DNA from: JABMRP01 sp964444795
GTDB lineage: Bacteria; Planctomycetota; Planctomycetia; Pirellulales; Thermoguttaceae
NCBI GenBank assembly: GCA_964444795.1
Contig: CAYUIQ010000065.1
Coordinates: 1-36,670 of the forward strand
Direction: 5' to 3'
Length of the DNA stretch: 36,670 nt
Shown piece after piece: positions 24,256 to 32,267 of this stretch. The position numbers were made by a program, and so were the translations under genes. Numbering within the stretch: position 1 is the first letter of the stretch; each line of letters starts with the position of its first letter. Below the pieces are notes generated by a model, which ran no database searches, was not told the origin of the DNA, and worked only from the letters and a program-made list of their open reading frames with translations.

Positions 24256-24326
24256 TGTACGATCGGCTTCCGAGCCCGTCGTTTCTTCCTTTCCACTTCC
24301 CCGCGACGGGCTAGGAAGCCCATCGT
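24256..24326. repeat. REP-like palindrome after yidD (copy 1)
   Basis: ACGATCGGCTTCC (24259-24271) pairs with GGAAGCCCATCGT (24314-24326) with one mismatch, and CCCGTCG (24275-24281) with CGACGGG (24304-24310). The loop is 22 nt. It starts 15 nt after the yidD stop codon on the minus strand. The same element lies after hflX (32191-32250). The flanking stretch 23949-24255 shows no gene. Confidence 0.85.
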
Positions 24327-24340
24327 GCCCAGACTTTTTG

Positions 24341-24589
24341 CTACGGCGGATCGTATCCCCCGGGATTCCACGGGTGGCAGCGGCAGATCCGCATCGTCCC
24401 GCGCCAGGTGCCGCGGATGATCCCGTATTTCCGCACGCTCTCGATGAAATAGGTGCTGCAGGTCGGCTGAAAGCGACACCGCGGCCCGAGCCAGGGGCTA
24501 ATAAACAACTGATAACAGCGGACCAGACCGATCACGCCCCAGCGCGGCAACATCCGCAATGTCGCCAAAATCTGCATCAAGCGGTGCAT
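24341..24589 (-). CDS. yidD: Membrane protein insertion efficiency factor YidD
   Basis: The 82-residue product has the full YidD signature: YQLFISPWLGPRCRFQPTCS, then YFIESVRKYGIIRGTWRG and RICRCHPWNPGGYDPP, with its conserved Cys residues. YidD is a small inner-membrane-associated helper of Sec/YidC insertion. Its ATG shares one base with the rnpA stop (TGATG), a classic coupled arrangement. No yidC or rpmH is next to it. Confidence 0.95.
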   Translation of the reverse strand: MHRLMQILATLRMLPRWGVIGLVRCYQLFISPWLGPRCRFQPTCSTYFIESVRKYGIIRGTWRGTMRICRCHPWNPGGYDPP

Positions 24590-25005
24590 CAGCGGCCTCG
24601 TGACAGTTTCTCCGCGATCTTTCCGGCCAGACGGGAAAGCGAACTCATCAGCGCGGCCAACTCAGGCTGGGCTCCCCGTTGGGGGATCACGACGAGATCC
24701 ACGCCCGGCGGCAACTGCGCCCGGGACAAGCGAAACGCCTCGCGAATCAGCCGCTTCCACCGATTGCGTCGCACGGCCGGACCGACCTTTCGCGAGACCG
24801 ACAATCCCAGCCGGGGATGGGAAAACGCGTTGGCGCATCCATGCACGCGGATCACGCCGTCGGAAGCCACGCAACGTCGCCGGTAAACCCGCCGAAACTC
24901 GCTGGGCCGCCGAATCCGATAGGCACGCAAGAACCGAAAGTCGCTCGAAGCACTCTCGGACGCGGCGTACGGGTCGGATCGGGGCACGGGTTGGCTTTCT
25001 ACCAT
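24589..25005 (-). CDS. rnpA: Ribonuclease P protein component
   Basis: RnpA is the protein subunit of RNase P, which matures the 5' end of tRNA. The conserved core FSHPRLGLSVSRKVGPAVRR with NRWKRLIREAFR is clear (about 61-92), preceded by RRPSEFRRVYRRR. The ATG at 25005 gives 138 residues and overlaps the end of dnaJ by 7 bp. An extra N-terminal stretch of about 25 Ser/Pro-rich residues precedes the family domain. It is coupled to dnaJ upstream and yidD downstream. rpmH, the usual upstream partner, is absent here. Confidence 0.95.
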   Translation of the reverse strand: MVESQPVPRSDPYAASESASSDFRFLRAYRIRRPSEFRRVYRRRCVASDGVIRVHGCANAFSHPRLGLSVSRKVGPAVRRNRWKRLIREAFRLSRAQLPPGVDLVVIPQRGAQPELAALMSSLSRLAGKIAEKLSRGR

Positions 25006-25988
25006 CGGAGCTTCGCGCGGGGGTCTTGCGGACCGAGTTCGGCAAAATGGCGGAACATCTCCCGGACCTGGTCGTCGATTTCCTCGGGCAAAACGATCTG
25101 GACTTCGGCCAGCAGGTCGCCGGGAGTGCCTCCCTTGGGAGCGACCCCATGGCCCTTGACACGCAATTTCGCACCGCCCGATGTGCCCGGCGGAATCCGC
25201 AACGACACGGTCCCTTGCGGCGTGGGCACGTCGACTTTGGCTCCCAGTCCAGCCTCGGCCAGTGTGACGGGAACCTTCACCAGCAGGTTGTTCCCCCGTC
25301 GCGTGAAGCATTCGTGCGGGGCGATGTGGATGGTGATCAGAATATCGCCGGCGTGTTTCCCGCTGGGCCCCGAATCGCCCTGCCCCCGGACACGGATCTT
25401 CTTTCCCTCGTCGATGCCGGGTGGAATTTTCACCGCGATCGTCTCGGTCTTGCCGGTCTGTCGGCGAACGCTCAACTGGACCTCGCCGCCGGTGACGGCC
25501 GTGGCCAATGGGATGGTCAACTCATGCTGAATATCCGCGCCGCGACGACGGGACGCCGTCTGGGGACGCTCGCCACCCCCCCGGAATTGCTGGAAGAAAT
25601 CGGAAAACGGGTTTTGCCCTTGGCCGCCACCACCACCGAAACCTTGACCACCACCGCCGGAACGCTGGCCGAAGATCTGGGAGAAATCGAAGTCCCCGAA
25701 CGGATTCCCCCCGGCACCGGGACCACCCCCCCAAGGCGAACCTCCCCCTGCCCCCCCTCCAGAGAAGTTTTCAAACGAGCTGCCGTACCGATCGTACAAC
25801 TCCCGTTTCTCCGCATCGCCCAGCACGTCGAATGCCGTCTGTACCTGCTGAAACTTCTGCTTGGCCCCCTTGTCGTCGGGGTTCAGGTCGGGGTGGTATT
25901 TGCGGGCCAGCTCCCGATAGGCCTTCTGGATCTCGGCCTCGGAGGCATCGCGCCGCAGTCCCAACGTCTTGTAATAGTCCTCAGCCAT
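24999..25988 (-). CDS. DnaJ-type co-chaperone without zinc finger (CbpA-like)
   Basis: The protein assists DnaK-type Hsp70 chaperones. The J-domain (1-70) contains the HPD motif (YHPDLNPDD). A Gly/Phe-rich linker (about 75-140) follows, then the two C-terminal beta domains (about 150-310) with DIQHELTIPLATAVTGGE and TLAEAGLGAKVDVPTPQG. The CxxCxGxG zinc repeats of full DnaJ are missing, so it is a type II or CbpA-like J protein. It opens a tight operon with rnpA and yidD, and a good promoter lies just upstream. Confidence 0.93.
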   Translation of the reverse strand: MAEDYYKTLGLRRDASEAEIQKAYRELARKYHPDLNPDDKGAKQKFQQVQTAFDVLGDAEKRELYDRYGSSFENFSGGGAGGGSPWGGGPGAGGNPFGDFDFSQIFGQRSGGGGQGFGGGGGQGQNPFSDFFQQFRGGGERPQTASRRRGADIQHELTIPLATAVTGGEVQLSVRRQTGKTETIAVKIPPGIDEGKKIRVRGQGDSGPSGKHAGDILITIHIAPHECFTRRGNNLLVKVPVTLAEAGLGAKVDVPTPQGTVSLRIPPGTSGGAKLRVKGHGVAPKGGTPGDLLAEVQIVLPEEIDDQVREMFRHFAELGPQDPRAKLRW

Positions 25989-26032
25989 TTCGTGCTCATT
26001 TGGGTCGGGTTATTGCCTGTCGTTCTCTATCG

Positions 26033-26062
26033 ATTGTAGGTGGTCCGACCCCCTGGTATCAA
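26033..26062 (-). promoter_or_regulatory. Sigma-70 promoter of the dnaJ-rnpA-yidD operon
   Basis: On the minus strand TTGATA (26062-26057) and TACAAT (26038-26033) are 18 bp apart. Start of transcription would be near 26026, 38 nt ahead of the dnaJ ATG. No CIRCE heat-shock operator is visible. Confidence 0.65.
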
Positions 26063-26177
26063 GTCACGTTGGCCGCACCCTCCCGGCGGGCCATGCTACA
26101 GTTTTGGTGGCGGGCGACACGTCACGCCGCCCGACGGTGCCCAATGCCGGGCATCCTTTACGCTGGAGAACCCACCC

Positions 26178-27746
26178 ATGTTTGGCCGATTGTCGATCGT
26201 TCCCTCGATAAAGTTCTGCCGCGTGGCGATATTTCTGCTGCTGTCGATGGCCGCCGCACCCGCTTTTCCGGCCGGACAACTCGTGCTGAGTGTCGTTGAC
26301 CGTAAAACCCGCCAACCGCTTCCCTGTCGAATCCACCTGAAGAACCCCGCCGGGCGTCCCCAAAGGGCGGGCCACGCGCCTTTCTGGCACGACCATTTCG
26401 TTTGTCCGGGAGAAATCACCTTGAGGCTGCGCCCCGGGGCCTATACCTTCGAGATCGAGTGTGGGCTGGAATACGCCGTTCGCCGTGGACATTTTCAGAT
26501 GGACGCATTTTCCGACGACGTCAAGACCGTCGACATGGTCCGCTTTGCCGACATGGCCGGCGAGGGTTGGTGGTCGGGCGACTTCCACGTGAAGCGCCGC
26601 GAGGCCGACATGGAGCTGCTCATGGCGGCCGACGATCTGCACGTCGCGCCTTTGCTCACCTGGAGCAACGACGGATATCGTCCCACCGGGGTTAAACCAT
26701 TGGGGAAGTTGCCCGACGAAGTGCTCCACCATTTCGACGGCGATCGGTTCTGTCACATGATGGCCGGCGCCGACTCCCGGGCCGGGGGTACGCTGCTGTA
26801 TTTCAATCTCGACAAACCGTTGGACTTCTCCGACGTCGACTCCGAGTATCCGCCCGTGGGGGTGCTGGCCGATCGCGCGCGGCAGGAGACCGACGTCTGG
26901 GTCGACGTCAGCAGGCCGTACTGGTGGGATCTGCCCGTGCTGGCGGCCGCCGATCAGATCGATTCGGTGCAATTGCTCCATAGCCAGATCGGTCGCGAGC
27001 GAACCGATTGCAACGAGACGGGCGGCAAGCCTCGCGACCCGCTCCGCTATCCGGCGCCCAAGGGCAACGCCCGATGGTCGCAGCAGATCTATTTCCATCT
27101 TCTCAATTCCGGTTTGCGCATCCCGCCCAGCGCCGGCAGCGGCTCCGGCATTGCACCGAATCCGGTCGGTGCCAACCGGATGTACGTGTACGTGGACGGC
27201 ACGTTCAGCTACGAACGGTGGTGGCAGGCCTTGCGCGCCGGGCAAGTCGTGGTGACCAACGGCCCGCTGCTTCGGCCTTCGGTCCAAGGTCATCCGCCGG
27301 GCCACGTCTTTCGCGCGGCGAAAGGGGAAACGCTCGAATTTCAAATCGGCCTGACGCTCTCGACCCGCGATCCCGAGGAAGAACCGATCCGTTACCTCGA
27401 ACTGATCAAAAACGGCGAGGTGGCCCATTCGATCCGGTTCGAGGATTACGCCACCAGCGGAAAGCTGCCGCTGCTGCAATTCCAAGAGAGCGGTTGGTTC
27501 CTCGTCCGCGCCATGGCCGACGCCCGCAAGACCTACCGCTGCGGCCTCACCGGCCCGTACTACGTCGAGTTCGACAACCAACGCCGGATCAGCCGCGTTT
27601 CAGCGAAGTTCTTTCTCGACTGGGTCTACGAGCGGGCGCGACAGCTCAAGCTATCCGACCCCGATCAGCAAGCCGAAGTGATCGCCTATCACCGCCAAGC
27701 GCGCGATTTCTGGCAAGATCTCGTCCATCGGGCGAATGCGGATTAG
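26178..27746 (+). CDS. Secreted CehA/McbA-like metallohydrolase-family protein
   Basis: A signal peptide (about 1-32, VAIFLLLSMAAAPAFPAG) leads into a carboxypeptidase-regulatory-like beta domain (about 34-115: LVLSVVDRKTRQPLPCRIH). The following domain resembles the PHP-related CehA/McbA family (WWSGDFHVKRREADMELLM, DDLHVAPLLTW). In that family the first motif is HxH; here it is H137-V-K139, so one metal ligand is replaced. Later segments (YVYVDGTFSYERWWQALRAG, VVTNGPLLRP) fit the family. ATG 26178 has GGAG ten bases upstream; the frame is open to 26040. The substrate is unknown and activity uncertain. It is divergent from dnaJ and convergent with the Lgt-like gene. Confidence 0.75.
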   Translation: MFGRLSIVPSIKFCRVAIFLLLSMAAAPAFPAGQLVLSVVDRKTRQPLPCRIHLKNPAGRPQRAGHAPFWHDHFVCPGEITLRLRPGAYTFEIECGLEYAVRRGHFQMDAFSDDVKTVDMVRFADMAGEGWWSGDFHVKRREADMELLMAADDLHVAPLLTWSNDGYRPTGVKPLGKLPDEVLHHFDGDRFCHMMAGADSRAGGTLLYFNLDKPLDFSDVDSEYPPVGVLADRARQETDVWVDVSRPYWWDLPVLAAADQIDSVQLLHSQIGRERTDCNETGGKPRDPLRYPAPKGNARWSQQIYFHLLNSGLRIPPSAGSGSGIAPNPVGANRMYVYVDGTFSYERWWQALRAGQVVVTNGPLLRPSVQGHPPGHVFRAAKGETLEFQIGLTLSTRDPEEEPIRYLELIKNGEVAHSIRFEDYATSGKLPLLQFQESGWFLVRAMADARKTYRCGLTGPYYVEFDNQRRISRVSAKFFLDWVYERARQLKLSDPDQQAEVIAYHRQARDFWQDLVHRANAD

Positions 27747-28379
27747 GGGAAGAGGAATCAACGGCCATGGGCGAAACGCCGGTGGCACCCGAGCGATTGG
27801 CGATGAGGGAGCGAGGAGAGACCACGCCCACGGACCGCGTTCCGTGGGTTCGGCGCCGAGCATTTTGCGCCACTGGGGGTCTTTCACCGGAGCGCCCAAC
27901 AACGATAGTGACCCCGGCCCCGAGCCGACAGTTCGCCGGCCGCCAGGCTTCCGCCTCGGACTGCGTTGACTCTCCATCACTTTCTCTGCCTGATCGCCAC
28001 AACGTGTCGCTGGCAGTTTCACTTCGCACTTGGCGCGAAGAGGATGAGCACGGGCATAATCGTGCGTAATCGTGTGATCGTGATGCGGGGGGAGGTCAAT
28101 AACGCCCGTTCTTATCGTCCGCCCGGGTTAGGGGATTGGATCTTGCGGTGGCGGATTCGGTCCCGGACAGCATGGGCAGGCAGGTTTCGCGAACGGGATT
28201 ATCGCCATCAATAGCATCGCGCGGCGGAATCGATCGACTGATCCCACTCTGGCTATCTCGGGAGAATCTCCCTCCTGCGCAAGCTGCGCATCCGGGTGCA
28301 AGTTGTCGGGCGCTGTGGACTCACAGTCTCGATCCATGGCTTCTTCCCTTTCGCTTTAGAATAGAGCCAGACAGGCGGC
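27747..28379. other. Gene-free convergent region with hairpins
   Basis: About 630 bp between convergent genes. A perfect 8-bp hairpin, CCCACGGA (27827-27834) with TCCGTGGG (27841-27848), lies within a larger fold whose outer arms are CCGGTGGC (27779-27786) and GCCACTGG (27871-27878). This may end the plus-strand transcript. Open frames present are not supported by composition or similarity. Confidence 0.55.
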
Positions 28380-29111
28380 CTACGTGGCACTTGCGTAAAT
28401 GAACAACAAGAGCACGATGGCGGCCACGGCATCAAGCCGCAGGAGTGCATCGCGCAACGAAAAGCCTCTACCCCACTTGTCGGCAACCCGGACGGCCGCG
28501 TATGCAACGAGGCCCAAGGCCCCGATGTCGGGATAATCGCACTGCTTCGAGAACAACAGGCAGGCGAGAAGGGCAGCCGTGGCGAGACAGAAGGTCGCCT
28601 CCAAGAGCTGCAGAGGTATCGGTGACAATCTCCGGCGACACTCGGCCCATCCACAACACCCGGCCCCATAGCACCCGAGTTTGGAAAGCCCAAGAGCCAA
28701 GAGAAGTGGTATGCCCCAAACGTAAAGCACCCGGACGGATACGGCCGGATCGAACAAAAGGAAGTCCAGGGTCGCAAGCAAGACCACTGATGAGAGTATA
28801 CCTCGCTTCCAACTCAGTACCACGGGAGAGAAGTCCCTGCTATTCCTGACGCCGAAGACGGCCGCGAAATACGACAAAGCGGCAGCGACTACACAGGCGG
28901 ACCACGAGCAAAAAGACAACGTGAACGCCTTCAAAGGTTCGCCTGTCACTTGCGACACCACGAGTGAGGAAGCAACAACGGTCAGGCTCACCGCCCATAC
29001 GCGGAAGTTGATGAAAGGCAAGTACCAGTGTCGCCGCATGTGGGCCACTAGTTCTGCGTCGGTGAAGCCGATGGCCTCGTGAAGATCAATGAAGTCTTTA
29101 TGGATTGTCAC
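28380..29111 (-). CDS. Lgt-like multi-pass membrane protein
   Basis: The 243-residue protein has six to seven hydrophobic segments. Residues 141-172 (LSKLGCYGAGCCGWAECRR then IPLQLLEATF) resemble the prolipoprotein diacylglyceryl transferase core, where GRxGCFxxGCCYG is followed by PxQLYEA. The usual Arg in the first motif is Lys here and the N-terminal His-Gly-Gly region of Lgt is not seen, so true Lgt activity is doubtful. The start is a GTG at 29111. It lies 15 bp after the 815-residue gene and is probably co-transcribed. A role in lipidating or anchoring the partner is a guess from position. Confidence 0.6.
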   Translation of the reverse strand: MTIHKDFIDLHEAIGFTDAELVAHMRRHWYLPFINFRVWAVSLTVVASSLVVSQVTGEPLKAFTLSFCSWSACVVAAALSYFAAVFGVRNSRDFSPVVLSWKRGILSSVVLLATLDFLLFDPAVSVRVLYVWGIPLLLALGLSKLGCYGAGCCGWAECRRRLSPIPLQLLEATFCLATAALLACLLFSKQCDYPDIGALGLVAYAAVRVADKWGRGFSLRDALLRLDAVAAIVLLLFIYASAT

Positions 29112-29126
29112 GGTTCTGTCAGTTAT

Positions 29127-31574
29127 CTATGGAAGGAAGACGAGAGTTCCGACAGCAGATACCGTCAAATCCTTCCTTCGCTGATCCCGATCCTCCTTGA
29201 ATTCGGGAGTGCCAAAGCCTTCGGTGTCGGGATCGTCCTCAATGACTTTCTCCGAACGCAGAAACCACAATTCGGCGATGTCCATGCGATCAAGCGCAAT
29301 CGATTCCTCAAAAACCTGGACGCAATTCTCATACTTGGATTTGGCGTTCCCCTGCTGCAGAGATTCCCGGGCCTTCTTGATCAGCAAACTGAGACGGTCC
29401 TGCCTAACGCCCCGAGCGATCGACGTGATCAGCCGTCGTTCCGCCTCAAGGCGGGCGAAGAACTCGCTAGGCGTATACTCCATGCATCGTTCTTTCACCT
29501 GATCAGCCCAGTTCTTCATCTCCTCCTTCAAAGACACCAGACGGTCCGGGTCATCCAGGGCGTTGTCGTCGGCGATCTCCACAATCTTCTTGACCAGATC
29601 TTCCGGGGCTTCAGCCAGCATTTGCAGATACCGTTTCGCCAGCATTGGCTCGTACTGAGTCACGGCAGCAAACTTCGCTTGCGATTCCCGAAGCTCAGCG
29701 GCGATGGCATCCTTCACTGCGGTGTCTTCGTCAGCTGCACCACGAAGATACTCCTCGCCATTCGTGAGGGTGTCAGGCCCCTTCATCCAGGAATCGTGCT
29801 TGACGGCGGTGATCTGCGCCGAAAGAAGCAAGCCTGGAGCGTAGGCGGGGTATACACACACCATCTCGTGTGCTATTCGGTCGGCTTCGATGAGGCGATC
29901 TTTAAGGCTGGTCGACACGTCTCCGAGAGAATCGCTCAGCCTGGCGATGTACACGTATCTCCCACAAAACGGGACCTTGTTGCCTGTTTCATCAGAACGC
30001 CTAAAGCTCTCCTGGACCTCACCGAGGATCGCGTCGATCACGGCCACTCGGTAGGCGTCAATGTCCTTCCGGAAGGCATCGCTGTCATCAGTTGCTTCCG
30101 CCGGGGCGGGCTTGTCAACTTCAACAGTGAAGCCGCTGTCATCGGCTTCTGGCAGAAGATAGAGCAGGGCGCCAGTCGGAAGTTCGTGCATCGAGGCGAC
30201 GTAAAGCCGGAGGCAGGTTAGCTCGATGTCTTTCGCGGCGTGCGCCGCATATCCTGGCGTGTCCGTCATGAATTGCAGTTCCGACATTAGCTTGTCAGCA
30301 GGGACCTCCTTGTAGTTCGTTAAGTAGGACCCAATCCAGTCATTCCGGAGGACGAAGTAACGGCTATCGAGAGTGTTGTCCAACGTGAAAACGCGCCGGC
30401 GATAGGTCGTGGCGAACCTGAAGTCGCCTGTGCGCTCGAACGATTCGGCAAAACCGACCAACGAATTGACTCGCACGTTCTGGGCGTTGACGAGGTAGGC
30501 GACGTAGAAGAGGTGGAGAGCGATGGCGACGAGGATAATCGGTGTGCCAACTCGCAACAAGAGACGAGGCAGCATCCCGAGGTTGGCTTTGCAGCCGCGC
30601 CAAGCGATCACCAGATCTTCTGTGAAGTAGCGACGAACGTTCTTCCACATGCTGATGTCAGTGGGTTCTCTGGCGCCTTGCTTCTTCTTCGTCGCCAGCT
30701 CGGCCTGGATGCCTTTCACAAACGTCCAGCCGACCGCGCCAATCAGGACCAAGCCGACAAGCAAAACTAGCCCCAGGACCTCCATCTGGCGAAAAACGAT
30801 GGAGGTCGCAAAGGGGATCTCGTCTTGGACCGTACCCGACATGCGAGCGAAAGTGTCTTCTTGAAGATCGCGGACCTTTGCGATGTTGCCCGAGAGAGTT
30901 TTGTCAAACTGCGCCAATCGCTGCTCGCTCATTTCGTCAGCCCTGGAAAGCGCATTGTCGACGATCTCTTCCGTCCGGTCGAGTCCGCCATGAAGAATTG
31001 ACTCGGTGCGGTCAAGGCTCTTGTCGATTATGGCGCCGCTCCTGTCCAACGTGTTGTTGGCAATCTTGTCGAGCGACTTGAGAGACTTATCCGCGATTTT
31101 GTCAACGTCCTTCAGGGACGCGTCGACGATGCCCTTCAGTTGATTGAGGCGATCTGTCGCGATCTTGTTGAACTCCTCCTCGTGGTTCTTCAGCAAGTTG
31201 TCGGCCTCGCTTGAGGCGAACCGGATATTCTGTTCGAGTCGCATCGATGCCCGGTCGATCGCCGCATCCATCGTTGGCTTGATACCCTCGCCGAAACCCT
31301 TTCCAAAGTGTTTTCCTGAGATTCGCATCTCTTTGTGCGCACCGCGGGACGGGTCTAAGCCAGCTAGCCGTTCCCGGGTCCAGCTCCCCGGATTTGTTGG
31401 GTCGAGTTCAGCCAGTGCGTCGGTAGCGGGCCGAGCCCACCTCGGGGTTTTGGGCTTCGTGATCCTTATGCCGAAGGCGTTGACCGGCACATCGGGCTGG
31501 AGGAAGACGACAGCGGCCACTAGAAAACCAAGGGCTAGGTTCCTACAGTCGGCGGATGCACTGCGCAGTGACAT
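29127..31574 (-). CDS. Large membrane protein with 11-residue coiled-coil repeats
   Basis: I do not recognise a named family. Of 815 residues, 1-33 form a signal peptide (cleavage after VNA). Residues 135-244 consist of ten consecutive 11-residue units with Ile/Leu at unit position 4 and Leu at 9, for example LDKIANNTLDR, SGAIIDKSLDR, TEEIVDNALSR. Two membrane segments follow (about 265-285 and 342-363). The region 365-800 is soluble, helical and TPR-like in feel. GAGGAGG lies eight bases before the ATG. The topology suggests a long periplasmic coiled coil, a membrane hairpin and a large second domain. It is followed by the Lgt-like gene and is A+T-richer than its neighbours. Confidence 0.75.
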   Translation of the reverse strand: MSLRSASADCRNLALGFLVAAVVFLQPDVPVNAFGIRITKPKTPRWARPATDALAELDPTNPGSWTRERLAGLDPSRGAHKEMRISGKHFGKGFGEGIKPTMDAAIDRASMRLEQNIRFASSEADNLLKNHEEEFNKIATDRLNQLKGIVDASLKDVDKIADKSLKSLDKIANNTLDRSGAIIDKSLDRTESILHGGLDRTEEIVDNALSRADEMSEQRLAQFDKTLSGNIAKVRDLQEDTFARMSGTVQDEIPFATSIVFRQMEVLGLVLLVGLVLIGAVGWTFVKGIQAELATKKKQGAREPTDISMWKNVRRYFTEDLVIAWRGCKANLGMLPRLLLRVGTPIILVAIALHLFYVAYLVNAQNVRVNSLVGFAESFERTGDFRFATTYRRRVFTLDNTLDSRYFVLRNDWIGSYLTNYKEVPADKLMSELQFMTDTPGYAAHAAKDIELTCLRLYVASMHELPTGALLYLLPEADDSGFTVEVDKPAPAEATDDSDAFRKDIDAYRVAVIDAILGEVQESFRRSDETGNKVPFCGRYVYIARLSDSLGDVSTSLKDRLIEADRIAHEMVCVYPAYAPGLLLSAQITAVKHDSWMKGPDTLTNGEEYLRGAADEDTAVKDAIAAELRESQAKFAAVTQYEPMLAKRYLQMLAEAPEDLVKKIVEIADDNALDDPDRLVSLKEEMKNWADQVKERCMEYTPSEFFARLEAERRLITSIARGVRQDRLSLLIKKARESLQQGNAKSKYENCVQVFEESIALDRMDIAELWFLRSEKVIEDDPDTEGFGTPEFKEDRDQRRKDLTVSAVGTLVFLP

Positions 31575-32190
31575 ACATCATCCCTCCTCGTTAGTAGAGT
31601 GGTAGTTTTGAGGGCAGTTCCGCAACTCTTCGAGGAATATGGTCACCGCCATTTCTACATGCACTGCTATCTTGATGGAAGGGGGCAAGCACGTGTTTCC
31701 TTCAAGAGAGGAATTCGCGAACGATCTCTGGTGGGGGGTAAACGTCGTGAGCTCCCTAGACCTCCTGGCTTTCCAGCTTTCGGGAGTCAGTTGGCTGCAA
31801 TCCACGGCGGGCTTGCCTAGGGCATAACGGGCACGAATAAGGAAATGGTGGACGGCTGGACACGTCCCAATCCTCGACGGCGAAGAAGAAGAAGAGGTTG
31901 AGAAAACTCCCCACGAAGCTATCGTGACGCAAGATGCGGATGGTTCGCTGGCACGCGCGTTTTGCGCCGCCGCTTGGGCGGAAAGAGGACCGTGCCCACT
32001 CCCTCGACTACGTGAGGGGGGCTGATGGCGGACCAGGAACGGAAGAAGCAAGCCACCGGGACGGGACCGGTGGGGATTTGTAGTGGGGAGCAAGCGAGGC
32101 TGTAGCTGCCAATCATCGCTCCGCCGGGGCAAGCCCGACGGTGGCGTGCGGAGGGTGCCGGTGAGGGTGCAACACTGCCGAGCAACTATG
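31575..32190. other. Gene-free region with hairpins
   Basis: About 615 bp between the 815-residue gene and the hflX-end palindrome. It includes a 7-bp hairpin, CCACCGG (32053-32059) with CCGGTGG (32067-32073), and a GC-rich element near 32110-32155 with arms CTCCGC and GCGGAG. An open frame over 31578-32246 on the minus strand is built from these repeats and lacks protein-like character. A promoter for the 815-residue gene must lie here but I could not place one. Confidence 0.55.
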
Positions 32191-32250
32191 TACGATGGGC
32201 TTCCAACCCCGTCGATTGTGCCGGATCGACGGGCTGGGAAGCCCATCGTA
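32191..32250. repeat. REP-like palindrome after hflX (copy 2)
   Basis: TACGATGGGCTTCC (32191-32204) pairs perfectly with GGAAGCCCATCGTA (32237-32250), and CCCGTCGA (32208-32215) with TCGACGGG (32226-32233), around a 10-nt loop. It begins 17 nt past the hflX stop codon. Copy 1 has the same arms and the same position after yidD. Confidence 0.9.
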
Positions 32251-32267
32251 CAAATCGCCCGAACCGA

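Noticed and set aside
26064..27581. 505-codon frame opposite the CehA/McbA-like gene
   Set aside because: Shadow frame; the plus-strand gene has signal peptide, family motifs and a ribosome site.
31578..32246. 222-codon frame over the region before hflX
   Set aside because: Composed of hairpins and REP-like sequence; not protein-like.
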